This document shows positions 35,113-45,312 of a DNA stretch of 64,000 nucleotides, piece by piece. Under the pieces are notes generated by a model. It saw only the letters and a program-made list of their open reading frames with translations, was not told where the DNA came from and did no database searches. Position numbers and translations under genes: made by a program. Source of the DNA: Pardosa pseudoannulata (Eukaryota; Arthropoda; Arachnida; Araneae; Lycosidae); the NCBI GenBank assembly GCA_032207245.1, contig CM063500.1, positions 84,901,692-84,965,691 on the forward strand, given 5' to 3'. Position 1 is the first letter of the stretch. Every line of letters begins with the position of its first letter.

Positions 35113-35411
35113 TTAGGTTGGGAAAAAATAAGTCCATTATTTTTTTTTTTGGTAGATGGATGCAGTGATCGATATCTCTTAAAGTATCAATCAGACAATT
35201 TCAAATTTATTTTAGTGGTCAAGATGATATTTCACACTAAAATTTTTTTTACAGTTTTTTGTTTGGTTCATTCAGTTATGAGTTACAGGTGGTTAAAAAT
35301 GGAAGTCAACAAAGAGAAAATTCGATACATTTTACAGTTTTTCTTTGATAAAGGCGAAAATACAAGCTAGGCGGTTGAAATTGTGAATGGCGTTTATGGT
35401 GTCGATACTGT
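35113..35411 (+). mobile_element. Mariner fragment (5' end), same family as 8150
   Basis: It starts TTAGGTTGGGAAAAAATAAG after TA and follows the 8150 copy through the untranslated leader, the ATG near 35299 (MEVNKEKIRYILQFF, with FDKGENTS and then a stop instead of the full frame) and GTTTATGGTGTCGATACTGTA. It then stops abruptly at 35411, where Helitron sequence begins. Only ~300 of ~1280 bases remain. The transposase stub (about 35 codons) cannot function. Confidence 0.9.
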
Positions 35412-36086
35412 ACTCTCCCCCTTTTTGAGCGATTAATGCCATTATATGAAGCCCTATTTTCCCTAGTTAAGAGCAGACGATTAAATTGGTCAATTTATCA
35501 CATAATAAATAGGTAAAAATAACATTTTTTCTGGCGTTATGACGTCCTTCTTTTAACAATCTCACTTAATCATTTCTTATTTTAAATTATTTAAATATCG
35601 TCTCCATTATTTTCATGCTTTTTATCGTTGAACTTAGATATGACGTAAATAATTTTCTTTTATATTTAGATTAAATAATAGATTAGGTACATATGTGATA
35701 ATTTTAAATTGAATCATCGATTATTTTTTGTTGCAATGAAAATTTTATCACTTGTATTAACAACAAATTCTTTTCACAAAAGTAAAATAGTCTATTTCAC
35801 GGACAATAAACATCTATCTTTTAAGTTATATATCTTTGAAAATTAAGAAGTTTGTTGGTTTATGTGTTTGCTTTTTATAAATAACCACACGGTTGGACTA
35901 TATGAATTCAACGTAATTCTAAACTGCCTTCATAATATCGGGAGACTCTAGAACAGTATAAAGAAATTATTGAGATAATTATCAGCCAAAAAACAAACCA
36001 TTTTTTTACCTACCTCATAGGGTACTTTACAATGCTGGAAAATTAAAAATTTTACTGATTCCGTCATATGACGGGCTATATAGTAG
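35412..36086 (+). mobile_element. Helitron, 5'-truncated and with altered centre
   Basis: From CTCTCCCCCTTTTTGAGCG the sequence follows the internal part of the Helitron family, about 150 bases in from its 5' end, to the hairpin TTCCGTCATATGACGGG and the tail CTATATAGTAG, in which the canonical CTAG has become GTAG. Segment ~35772-35905 does not match the other copies and replaces about 100-150 bases. The 5' TC end is missing, cut exactly at the mariner junction. Confidence 0.85.
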
Positions 36087-36132
36087 TTTCAATTTATAGT
36101 AGTTACAAAAAAATTCTATATTGTATCAAATA

Positions 36133-36399
36133 CAAAATACCGCAAAATCATAGCATTGGTATCAATATTCACTAAAAACGTTAGTACTCGAAAAGTACTA
36201 ATGTTTTAACGTTAGTAATAAATAGTTAATATGTTAGTCTTATCATATGTCAAATTACAACTGTTTTTAGTTTCAAATTAAGATTTTTTAGAATTTTAAA
36301 GATTAATGCTACTTATATTTTAACTTATATTTTAACTTATAGAGTAACTTATAGAATAACTTGAAATTAGTATCTGTTATGTTTAAATTTTAGACTTTT
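36133..36399. other. Short spacer, nothing recognised
   Basis: AT-rich, with small local repeats (TTTTAACTTATA near 36318-36345). Confidence 0.4.
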
Positions 36400-36401
36400 T
36401 A

Positions 36402-37031
36402 CACTGGTGTGGAAAAATTAAACAACAGGTGCGTTTTTTGCCAAAACTCCACCAGAAATCATCTGAGAGACATGAAATTCAGAAATGAGGGAAAAGAATG
36501 ACGAATGCATAGGAGCTGAAAAAGGAATACAATGCATACGGTATTTAATCAAACAAAAACAAGCTTTATTAACGCATAGTATCGTGACTCTTGATTGTCT
36601 GTCCAAGAGGAAGACCAACAAGCAGATGTTCCTTAATATGGGATATGTCCTCCCCTAACAGCAATGGCTACTTCGCATCGTCTCCGCATACTCAAAACCA
36701 GCTGGTCCCAGATTTCTTGTGGTAGGACGGCCCATTCCGCAATCAGCTTTTGTTTGAGTTTTTGGGTGTTCTCCGGAGGTTGTAAGTGTGCGGCAATGCG
36801 TCTCCCCAAAGCACCCCATACGTGTTCAATGGGATTTAAATCAGGGGAGTACGCTAGCCAATCCATTCGAGTGATATCTTCACTTTCCAGTAGCTCTTTA
36901 GTGCCGTTACTTTCTTCATCTTTCGCGTACATAATACTCTCCGTCGTTTCTGAATTTCATGTCTCTCAGATTATTTCTCGTGGAGTTATGGCAGAAAAAA
37001 CCACCTGTTGCTTAAGTTTTGCACACCAGTA
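36402..37031 (-). mobile_element. Tc1-like element, internally deleted, ~90-bp TIRs
   Basis: TA flanks both ends (36400-36401 and 37032-37033). The left end (CACTGGTGTGGAAAAATTAA) and the reverse complement of the right end (TACTGGTGTGCAAAACTTAA) start inverted repeats of about 90 bases, sharing CAACAGGTG, AACTCCAC-AGAAAT and TCTGAGAGACATGAAATTCA. Between them only the 3' third of the transposase remains. The 630-bp length against the usual 1.3-1.7 kb indicates an internal deletion removing the DNA-binding domain and first catalytic residues. Confidence 0.92.
36633..36932 (-). pseudogene. Tc1-like transposase, C-terminal part
   Basis: The minus-strand frame encodes LLESEDITRMDWLAYSPDLN then PIEHVWGALGRRIAA, containing the third-residue block of the Tc1 DDE catalytic core, and ends with QLVLSMRRRCEVAIAVRGGH, a normal Tc1-group C-terminus. 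The preceding DNA-binding domains and the block carrying the second Asp are absent, because the frame starts just inside the right TIR. It is open to its natural stop but lacks catalytic residues, so it cannot act alone. The plus-strand frame at 36664-37107 is its shadow. Confidence 0.9.
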
Positions 37032-37213
37032 TATATATCATGATGACGCTGTTATGAATGGACTTATATTTGAATTTAACAAAGACGGCTCAATGAAAGT
37101 AACCTAAATAACTATAAAAAATTAGTTGTAAAGCTATAACAGTTAAATAAAATTAATAATAAAAATCGATACTTCATGAAACAGAGCATAATAGTAAGTT
37201 GAAAGGATAAATA

Positions 37214-37762
37214 CAGAGTGTTAAAAAATGACCGGTATATTTGAAAAATCATTAAAAAACTAAACGGACAGTGATAGAAATACACAGTTTACTGCAATAT
37301 GCTTGGAACAATATTAAATTTTTAGGCAGAAAAATTAGTTTCAAAATTAGTTACAATGTTCCACAACAGATGACGCTGCAATCTGGAAACATCTAAACTA
37401 CGATATTTTCCAGACATCTATCATGTGCAGCAATAATATGGCGTATTATCAGAACGAAATTATCAGAAACGTCTGAGGCGGGATGGCTTCACATGTAGAA
37501 CAGATGCACTGTTCCAGTTATTCATTTATTTCTAGATAGTGGCTATACACCTGGTCTTTTAAGAGTCCCCACAGAAGAATATCTTAGTTTACATTTTTTC
37601 CAGACTGCAGCGCCATCTGTTGTGGAATATTGTAACTAATTTTAAAGTTTGTCTGTCTGAAAATTTACTATTGTCCCAAGCATATTGCAGTAAACTGTGA
37701 ATTTCTAGCACTGTCAGTTTTATTCATTTTTCAAATATACCGGTCATTTTTTAAACACCCTG
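37214..37762. mobile_element. Foldback MITE with ~170-bp TIRs, TA target
   Basis: TA lies on both sides (37212-37213 and 37763-37764). The ends are CAGAGTGTTAAAAAATGACC and, in reverse complement, CAGGGTGTTTAAAAAATGACC. The inverted repeats extend inward about 170 bases through CAGTTTACTGCAATATGCTTG, CTAATTTT, and CCACAACAGATG-CGCTGCA-TCTGG on each side. The ~200-bp centre has no coding potential. TA target and CAGGGTGTT ends suggest the Tc1/mariner (IS630) superfamily, but the transposase source is not visible. Confidence 0.93.
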
Positions 37763-37764
37763 TA

Positions 37765-38365
37765 AGTTTTAAACTATAAATTAAATAAGTGCAACTTACT
37801 CTCTTCCCTGGGATTTTTCCGAACACATACATTTTATTCGACAAATGCTTATTTCTGAGTATTCCTTTCTTTGGGAGCTATCATTTTTATGGATTTCTCA
37901 TAGTTTAAAAATAGCTTTCACAGAAAATTTGAAGAAAAAGAATGGTTTTCCTGAGTAATCTTCAAAAATGAAAAATCTCTCTTTTGCTAAGACTAAAACA
38001 TTTCAAAGAGAATGCATTTTCTAATGCACAAATTTCTTTTCTTATTCACCCAGAATCGATCAGATTTTCAGAGTTTCATCTTCGAACGTTAAATTACATT
38101 TTGAAGCATACATAGTATTATAAATATGATTTTGAATGTCTTTGCTTAGTTAAGATGGGCTTAAATATATTTTTAAATTATATCGGTGCACATAAGGTTT
38201 GCGAGGTACAATATTATGAATAAATTAATTCAAGGGCAATTCAAAGAACTTCTCTAAACATTTCTATATTTATTTTCTTGCTTGAATTTTGTATCACAAT
38301 ATTTTGTAACTTTCTTATAACTCTCGTTACATTTTCCAATATATTAAAGAATCACTTTTATTAAG
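37765..38365. other. Spacer, nothing recognised
   Basis: No repeats, ends or convincing frames. Confidence 0.4.
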
Positions 38366-38651
38366 GACTAGCACAGTGATCGGCAAAGTGTGGCTCCAGA
38401 GGCGCATGTGGCTTTTTGGCTCCTTAAGTTTGGCTCTGGTACAAATAATATTTTCATTAAAAAAAAAACTTGGTAAGAAAAATATTACATCTAATTTTGA
38501 TTAATTAAAATTCTTCTATAACATGTATAATATTTTGTTTAAACTAAAAGATAGATAGGGAATTAAAATTTTATATTGTTGTAAAAATAAGTAACGAACA
38601 TCGAGTTTAATTTTATTAGTTTTCGTAAACATAAACAGAAACCATGTGAAA

Positions 38652-39299
38652 CAGAGGTGGGCAAAAGCCGACCCGTCGAAAAATCCTGCATGCATTTTTT
38701 TTTAATCTCTTATATGAGATTTTTGTTGCGATTTTTTTGTACATATAAATAATGAAATATATATAAATAATAGAGAGTATTATAATTTGAACAGCTGTAA
38801 CCATATTCCTACTTTAATTTTTGCAACATATATACTCTCATAAAGCGTGTGGTCAGCTTACTACATAGAATTGAACGTGCACTCTTCTCACTCTTCGAGG
38901 GACGACGACAGACCGCAGCACGCGTACTGTTTATTTTGATTTAGCACCAGTCGCATACTCGTCATTTCTTTTGAGACTAATGTTTGTTAATTTGCAAATA
39001 TAATAATAAATTGAAAAAGTGGACTTTTTGTAGGTAAAATTTTAAAACATTGGTTTTATTTGTTCGCATATACACCTAAGTAAGACAATTTATTATTACT
39101 ATTATCTTTTATTAACTGTCAAATTTCTCTGTCCAAATGCTTTGAAATGATACTTATAGTGTTTTTGTCAAAAAAAGTTCTTGGGCAGGAAAAAAACTCC
39201 ACCCAAAACATTCGCTTGTGCACAGCATAGTCCGCCGGCCAGGGAGACATTTTGAAAATTTCATTTTGGCCCGCGCTTAAAAGTATTTGCCCATCACTG
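38652..39299. mobile_element. hAT-like MITE inside the hAT, 648 bp
   Basis: Ends are CAGAGGTGGGCAAA (38652) and, in reverse complement, CAGTGATGGGCAAA (39299). Flanking octamers ATGTGAAA (38644-38651) and ATGTACAA (39300-39307) match at 6 of 8 positions, consistent with an old hAT target duplication. A GC-rich block near 38875-38950 is present, but no transposase. The long minus frame 39119-39562 overlaps its right end and is a shadow. Confidence 0.78.
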
Positions 39300-39307
39300 A
39301 TGTACAA

Positions 39308-39690
39308 GCTACAATCGCTGGAATCTAAAAACAAGGATATATGGCACTCTAAATTCGAGCTTCTTTGTGTTGAATTGGAAATATAGGAAAAGAAGAAACG
39401 TGATCTTAGTTCACAATACAAGTGGCTACTTTGAATGACCCGGAGAAGGAAGACACGATCATTTTCAACACTTGGAATAGTATTCCTTACTCTTACAATC
39501 AGCTGAAAAAGCTCGCGTTTGCTGTTCTTTCCATTTTTGGTCCTACATATATATGCGAACAATATTTTTCAGGCATGAACATTATCAAGAGCAAACTGAG
39601 AAGTCGTCTTGTTGATGGGAACTTGGAATCATGCCTAAAATGAAAAACAACAACATACAAACTTGATTTACTCAAATTTTCCAAGGAGAT
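39308..39690 (+). pseudogene. hAT transposase C-terminal pseudogene
   Basis: After the MITE, the plus strand reads SLESKNKDIW near 39320, a stop near 39387, a shift, then LKKLAFAVLSIFGPTYICEQ followed by YFSGMNIIKSKLRSRL and NLESCLK before a stop at 39643. This is the C-terminal hAT dimerisation domain, of the same broad GTF2IRD2-like type as the pseudogene at 4803 but a different family. Everything upstream of it is missing. Confidence 0.85.
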
Positions 39691-39952
39691 GCAAGCACTT
39701 TGTTTGCATTAAGAAAAAATTTAATAAGAGTGAAATTTAGTTTTATTTAGTGTACTACTTTTTTAGTGTAATAGAAGTTTACGAAACAAGCAGATTTGGC
39801 TCCCATTTTTTTTTAAATTTTTGTAATGTTCATATTTGGCACTTTGGCTAATAAGTTTTCCGACCACTGGACTAGCACATATCCCGTCATATGATGGGAT
39901 CATTAAAATTTTTAATTTTCTAGAAATGTAAAGCACCTTATAAGGCAGGTAA

Positions 39953-40698
39953 GTTACTTATTACTCCCGACCCAGCAAAAGCCATATGGGAAATGATTTA
40001 TTGTCGTCTAAACAAAAAGAAAAAAAAACCAAAGACCCAAACCAGCGGAACCGCAGAAAGCAAACAATTTCGTATCATAAATAGAATTAACCAAACCAAA
40101 AAAGCTTAACCGTAAAATTCAAAGCTACAAAAACCAAAAATATTCCTTTCCTGTATTCGAAAAAACCTAATCAATTTTTTTTTAACTTTTTATATTTAAT
40201 TTCAATCTTTACCAATAATCATTTTTTTTTGTTATACAGACAGTAATTTCAAACATTTAACTTGTTTTCAAAATTTAACAATAATGTATACTACAAAGTC
40301 ATATAAAATGAGAGAGTATAAATAAATTAAACAATATATTTTTTTACACAATATACATTAGGCCAAAAGGTCAACAAAAATACACACATTTAAACAATAT
40401 AATGAAATAAGTCAAATAGCAATTTATAATAAATGAATACGACATTCTAACAGTACAAAATCAGTAGAAGAAACCAAAAATATTTAGCAACATTCCAATG
40501 ATTTATTCACGAAATATTCCATAATTGAACACAAACCAGATCTAGCCATAGGGGAATTACATAAATTTTTAATACTAACATTTTGATAATTAAGAGGAAA
40601 ATATTTTTTTCTAATATCCATCACCAAATCACATTTATAAATAATGTGATCAACAAAATCCCAATTTCCTGTTGACACCAACACATACTGGTAAATCC
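39953..40698 (-). mobile_element. 5'-truncated non-LTR retrotransposon, 746 bp
   Basis: A 14-bp duplication TATAAGGCAGGTAA flanks the insertion (39939-39952 and 40699-40712). On the minus strand it begins in the C-terminal coding region and ends with GGGTCGGGAGTAATAAGTAA, so it is a 3' end. There is no poly-A tail; the end is TAATAAGTAA-like, as seen in some non-LTR groups. It splits the Helitron fragment and is therefore younger. Confidence 0.87.
40484..40684 (-). pseudogene. Non-LTR retrotransposon ORF2 C-terminal fragment
   Basis: The minus-strand frame reads WDFVDHIIYKCDLVMDIRKK and continues to a stop at 40484. The 'H-hydrophobic-hydrophobic-x-C' motif followed by a charged, Tyr/Phe-containing helix is the usual C-terminal signature after the RNase H region in Jockey/I-type elements. 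Only ~66 codons remain. Boundaries and target duplication of the surrounding insertion support it. Confidence 0.65.
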
Positions 40699-40779
40699 TA
40701 TAAGGCAGGTAAAAAAATGGTTTGTTTTTTGGCTGAGAATTATCTGGTACACTCTCAATAATTTGTTTATCTTTACTGA

Positions 40780-41833
40780 CCGCTTGTTCGTTGCCAACTT
40801 TAATTTATCTTGTCATATTATGTGATAGGATGTAAATAAAACAAACTAATGTACATATTGATTTAAAAAAAATTCCCGGTAAATACCTTGTAGATCTACG
40901 ATGAAACTCTACCAATTGTTTTCGTTGTTAATTTTATTTAGTAGTTACAGTATCTGAAATCGAATTTTTAAATATTATTTTTGAAAATTCCATGCCCTTA
41001 TGTAATATTTCTGACACTTCTTAAAAATTTAACAGGTGTAGAATAATACCCAAAAATTATTGTTTCACAAAAAAGGAAAAGTTATTAATGAAACTCATCT
41101 TGTGTTGTTTGTTCCAAATGTGCTCACAATGTGTCAGAATTATTTTTAATTATTTTAAACAAAGCTCTCACTTTTCATTTTATATGGAAAGTTTGCTGAG
41201 AATGAAAAGATTTCAACTGAAGTGCAGTGATGCTGCCCAAATGTAAAATATAAACGACGCTGATACTCAACAGACCTGCAGTTAGCGTGACTGTAATCTT
41301 TCGCACGAAATAAAGAATTTTGTTACTTTTCCTTAACTCTGGCAGAATTCTTAAAATATTTTTTACAAAGTTCTTATTTTGTAGGAAGAAATTAAATTCA
41401 GCAAAAATAATTACAGAAAATTAGGGAATTAATGCTGAAAATCTCGTTTATTTACGATAATAACTAAAATATATGTGATAAGGCTAAAATAAATCTTCCA
41501 TTTAAAGTTGCTTAAAGCTAATATGCCCTCTTTAGTGTGTGAATACGTATGGCTTACTCTATTTACATAATTCTAAAGTTATGAATACTTGTATTATTTT
41601 ATGTAGGAGGTTTCTTGTCCTTTTTTGAAAATGCAACAATTGTTTAATAATAGAATATGGGGATTCAGAAAGACTTTATCTATTTAGTGATGGCTGCATG
41701 CCCGTGGAAGATCCATCGATTGAGTACAGAGGTTTGGGGGTAAATGAATATACAGAAATAACTCTGATAAAAATTCATTAAGTTATGATCAAAATAAATA
41801 TTTTCTTTGGAATATGATCTTTGAGCCATATTT
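40780..41833. other. Spacer, nothing recognised
   Basis: Roughly 1 kb of AT-rich DNA without identifiable element ends, tandem structure or frames longer than background. Confidence 0.4.
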
Positions 41834-41841
41834 GCTAAAGG

Positions 41842-42398
41842 TAACGTCACCATTTATTTTTTGACTCAAAACGGGACATTGGTTTATTTAGGTCAAATCA
41901 TAGGTAGTCAATGAAAAAAAACAACACTTTTTAAATTATTTATTCAGAAAAAGTTAGTTGGCTTAAAAGTTACGAATCACAAAATATAGGTACCTAAAAT
42001 GTTAAGTTATATTTATATTTATCAGAAGAACAAATTTGTTTTAATATAGCTGGTGACGATTTTAAGTAAGAATGAAACTCTTGGCACGTTTTTTATATTC
42101 ACCTTAATTATCAACATCGCTTTTAGTACTGAAATTTTTAACTGGGTTTTCTAAGATGTCCACAATTTTTTCATAATAGAAAATACTCTTTCTACTGGAG
42201 CATTTGTAGCAGGTAAACATAAAATATATTCAATTACAATAGAAAAGCAGGGTGGTGGTCGATCGTCTGCTACTCAAATTTTAGCGCGGTTTCTGAAAAC
42301 GGGACAATTTTGAGTCCCACAGTCTATTTCGGGGACACAGAGATTCGCAATTGTAAAAAGGGAGTGTCCCGTTCAAAACGGGACGTCTGGTCACGTTA
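41842..42398. mobile_element. hAT-like MITE, 557 bp, 8-bp TSD
   Basis: An exact 8-bp duplication GCTAAAGG flanks it (41834-41841 and 42399-42406). Ends are TAACGTCACCA (left) and, in reverse complement, TAACGTGACCAGACGTCCCG (right). Both subterminal regions contain AAAACGGGACA motifs (41869 and about 42370-42383), in inverted arrangement, as expected for transposase-binding repeats. No coding capacity. Confidence 0.88.
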
Positions 42399-42406
42399 GC
42401 TAAAGG

Positions 42407-43955
42407 TGACTGGGGAACGTAAAATATGTTCGTGGTCACAATGTCCTCAAAGCTCTCAATCAATACTTCTGGGGGTAGCAAGCCAAACCTATGGGTTTTC
42501 TGCTTGCCCCTGCTTCAAAATTGCGAGGACCCACTGGAGCATAATTTGTACTTTCATCTTTGTGGTGCTCGTTAAAAACGAAAGGCCCACCCATTTTCCT
42601 TAATACGAGTAGCCTCCGGCTGAATCTTGCTTGGTTTGACCATATGGCATAAGACAACAATAATGATCTTTGAAATTCGTCGTGATCATAATACTTTCTT
42701 TACTTTGTACAGAGAAGTAGCAATCAAAACACACACGACTACTGCAGTCATAAACACATTATTAAAAAAACGCGCGGTAGTTGATTCGATTAAAGAAGCT
42801 GAGGCAGATGCTACTGTATAAGCATTCATAGATACCAATGCAACATACCAGAGTTAAAAAAGGAACAGCTGACTTTTAAAATGACGTCAGCTCGAGGACG
42901 GCCTTGCGATAACTGTAGCAGTTGTTTGTGCTCTTCGTGTTGTAACAACACAAGAGTGTCTGATTGACACAAAATTTTGCTATAGTAATATTTCAAATTC
43001 CAGATTAGATTGATCTGGTTTATTTGCATTTCTTTTAGGCTGCATCTCAGCTTACCAAGAAATTGGGGAGAATGAAAGCATCCTTTTGCATTAAGGCCTC
43101 AATATTATTGTAAAATTGTATTCTTATGAAGGATTACAACCTCTACATTCCCTCCTTTGTTTTGTTCTAAAGATAATAACTGGTAAGGTTTTGAATACTC
43201 TTATTTCTTTGAAAAGTATTTTTCATCAAGAACATTTTCAGTGTTTTACTGTTTTACAAAATGTTGGCTGAATATGAAGAAAATCAAACGACGAAGCAGA
43301 AGTTGAATAAATAAAACTCATTTTAATGAATGACACATTTTTTAATATATATATATACGCTTTGCAACTTGCATCACACTTAAGAAAAAGACAAACAGGC
43401 AAATATGGACTGATGATAGTTATTCACATGCAGTCCTTTTTATAGATTAAACAACCATTGAGAATAAAAAAAATTGCATACATTTTCGGCCGAAACTAAA
43501 TGAGAGACGTCATACTCTCCAATACAAAAAACTGGTGATAGTTTTAAATTTTAATTAAATTTTATATTTTACACACGAGCGATAAATATAAATCTTAATC
43601 AAATCAGAGAACTTTCAGAAAAGAAATACCGCATTTTCTTTATTTTCTTTCTTAAACTTAAATGTAAATTAAAAGTATAAAATTGACATATCTGGTGAAT
43701 TATCTTTACACGCAGGTAATGGAATATTGCATACGTTTTTTGCGAGATAACTTAATATATCCAAGGTGCTAATAATATAACACGCACTTGACATTAAATG
43801 CACTTTAAATATTTTTCGTTTTGAAAACGTTTACTAGCCTAGCAGCATAATATATTACCAGTCAAACAGGTGTTGAAAGAAACCGAATAAGGAATAAATT
43901 AGCCAAATACCAATCGATAAAATGAGATAGCCAAAATTGATCAGGTCAAAAAGAA
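42407..43955. other. Unclassified stretch with small GC-richer patches
   Basis: A GC-richer part at 42430-42640 and another at 42880-42965 stand out, but open frames there overlap on both strands (42406-42660, 42826-43029) and no domain is recognisable. A short (TA)n patch lies near 43343-43358. They may be parts of unrecognised repeats. Confidence 0.35.
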
Positions 43956-43960
43956 ACATA

Positions 43961-44139
43961 GCTCAACGATAGTCTAATGATTAGGGCGCTAATATTCAGT
44001 TCCGGAGTTCATGTGCTCGAATCTTACTGTGGTATGGAGATTCGTAGCCGGAATCGGCTTTAAGCAATAGGTCAGGTATCATTAGCCCCCTTCGTGTTAC
44101 AAAAAATTAGACCGTAGCTCTCGAAACCAACCCAACCAA
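43961..44139 (+). mobile_element. tRNA-derived SINE, diverged
   Basis: GCTCAACGATAGTCTAATG, GCTCGAATCTTAC at the B-box position, GGAATCGGCTTTAAGCAATAGG and a CCAACCCAACCAATC tail match the SINE family. The flanks (AAGAAACATA and GCGAAACTTA) may be a decayed target duplication but are too different to rely on. Confidence 0.85.
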
Positions 44140-44788
44140 TCTGAAGCGAAACTTATTTTAAAATTAATTTAAAACTCTATAAAAGGAATTAACTTACTTA
44201 AAAGTTTTAATCATTTTAGCAAGATAAAGATAGAAAAATATATCAAACGACCTCAGATTATAGATTCACCAAACCCAAAAGAATTCAATAAAACTTTTTA
44301 TTTCCCTCTTTCTGATAATTTCTGGTCAATTTAGACTGTCTAAAAGCTTCCATTGGTTTATATTAATCACCTTGAAAAATTTTTTCTTGACACGCCCAGC
44401 CGTTTTGGAATGCATAACAGCTATATATACATACACAAACACATACAAAGTACATTAAATACATATATTGTCATCTATATCTGATTAGAACAATAGAACA
44501 CAAATTGGGGGGAGGAGGCTCACAACCCTGCTGGAGTTATAAGCAAATTTTGGGGGGTTGTCGGATTTCAAGAAATAATGAAGGGATTTAAAGATAATTC
44601 TAGGAGATTTTTAACTTTCACAAAGAATATTTAGTTAAACAATTCTATATTTAAATCTGATATTGTTTTCTGCTTGATTCAGACGTTAAATTTAATATTT
44701 CTCAAACAACTCGAGTATGACTTCAAAACAATTGTAATTCAAAATTCAAAACACTAAGTCTCTGACTTTCCAGGAATAAAGGTTATCG
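44140..44788. other. Spacer, nothing recognised
   Basis: G-rich patches (TTGGGGGGAGGAGGC near 44504, TTTTGGGGGGTTG near 44550) occur but no element is identifiable. Confidence 0.4.
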
Positions 44789-45112
44789 ATGAGAAACGAG
44801 TATTTCGATTTTAATGTAGCCTCCACAATATGGGCAAATAATCACCACTTCCTGATGGTGACCTTGGACTATGGTTCACGGATTACATCTACACGCTGGG
44901 CCACTAAAAGATCCGAGCTCGTGGATTCGTCCATAGGGTCTACTGCGCACTTTAGTGGCGCATCTGTCTGCCTTTCATCTTTGGAAAAAAACACCTTCGA
45001 AGCAATCTTCCACCAAGGCTATTTTATCGTCTGTCACCATCGACCACGATAAGCCATACACCCTCCAGACGGTGGTAATGGCTTGCAGTGGACCATAGTG
45101 TGGAGGGGCCTT
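44789..45112. other. GC-richer island of unknown origin
   Basis: About 300 bases with balanced composition (GTGACCTTGGACTATGGTTC, CACTTTAGTGGCGCATCTG, GGTGGTAATGGCTTGCAGTGG). A plus-strand frame of 87 codons (44789-45052) covers most of it without a recognisable domain. It may be a piece of a dispersed repeat or an old gene fragment. There are no clear splice sites around it. Confidence 0.35.
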
Positions 45113-45312
45113 AAAAAGAAAATATTTATAGAAGATCTAAAAAGAATTTAAAAAGAATTAAGCATGCAAAGATAAAAAAGAATGAATATTTTGATTCAAT
45201 TTCTTTCATCCTACTTATGTGAGGCTAGTTTTTGAAAGTTAGTGGCGAGCTATTAAAGAAAATATCCAGCTCAGTTAGACTCAAGAGGATTTCAGGCTTG
45301 TGATATCCATAT

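Larger units (their letters stand above)
35090..36132. repeat. 23-bp perfect direct repeat bracketing mariner and Helitron pieces
   Basis: The identical 23 bases at 35090-35112 and 36110-36132 contain TTCTATATTGTATCAAATA. The first copy directly abuts the mariner TIR, with TA as its last two bases, as expected for a mariner target. The second copy lies 23 bases after the Helitron 3' end. Everything between is the truncated mariner joined to the truncated Helitron. Confidence 0.9.
38374..39869 (+). mobile_element. hAT transposon, 1496 bp, deleted and nested
   Basis: Ends are CAGTGATCGGCAAAGTGTGG (left) and CAGTGGTCGGAAAAC (right, reverse complement). An exact 8-bp duplication GACTAGCA flanks it (38366-38373 and 39870-39877). 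Both subterminal regions contain TTTGGCTC motifs. It keeps only the transposase C-terminus and contains another hAT MITE. Its target overlaps the CTAG terminus of a Helitron. The TSD has TA in the centre, as the hAT at 4569 does. Confidence 0.93.
39872..40778 (-). mobile_element. Helitron 3' fragment split by a retrotransposon
   Basis: On the minus strand the 3' terminus is hairpin CCCATCATATGACGGG, then ATATGTG and CTAG, ending at 39872. Inward it matches the family up to TTACCTGCCTTATAAGG (~39952), is interrupted, and resumes at 40699 with TACCTGCCTTATAGG and the AGAATTATCTGGTACACTCTC block to about 40775. The 5' part is missing. Its terminal CTAG lies inside the target duplication of the adjacent hAT. 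Confidence 0.88.

Noticed and set aside
36664..37107. 147-codon plus-strand ORF
   Set aside because: Antisense shadow of the Tc1-like transposase fragment and right TIR.
39119..39562. 147-codon minus-strand ORF
   Set aside because: It crosses the boundary between a hAT MITE and the hAT transposase remnant on the plus strand; it is a shadow of the latter.
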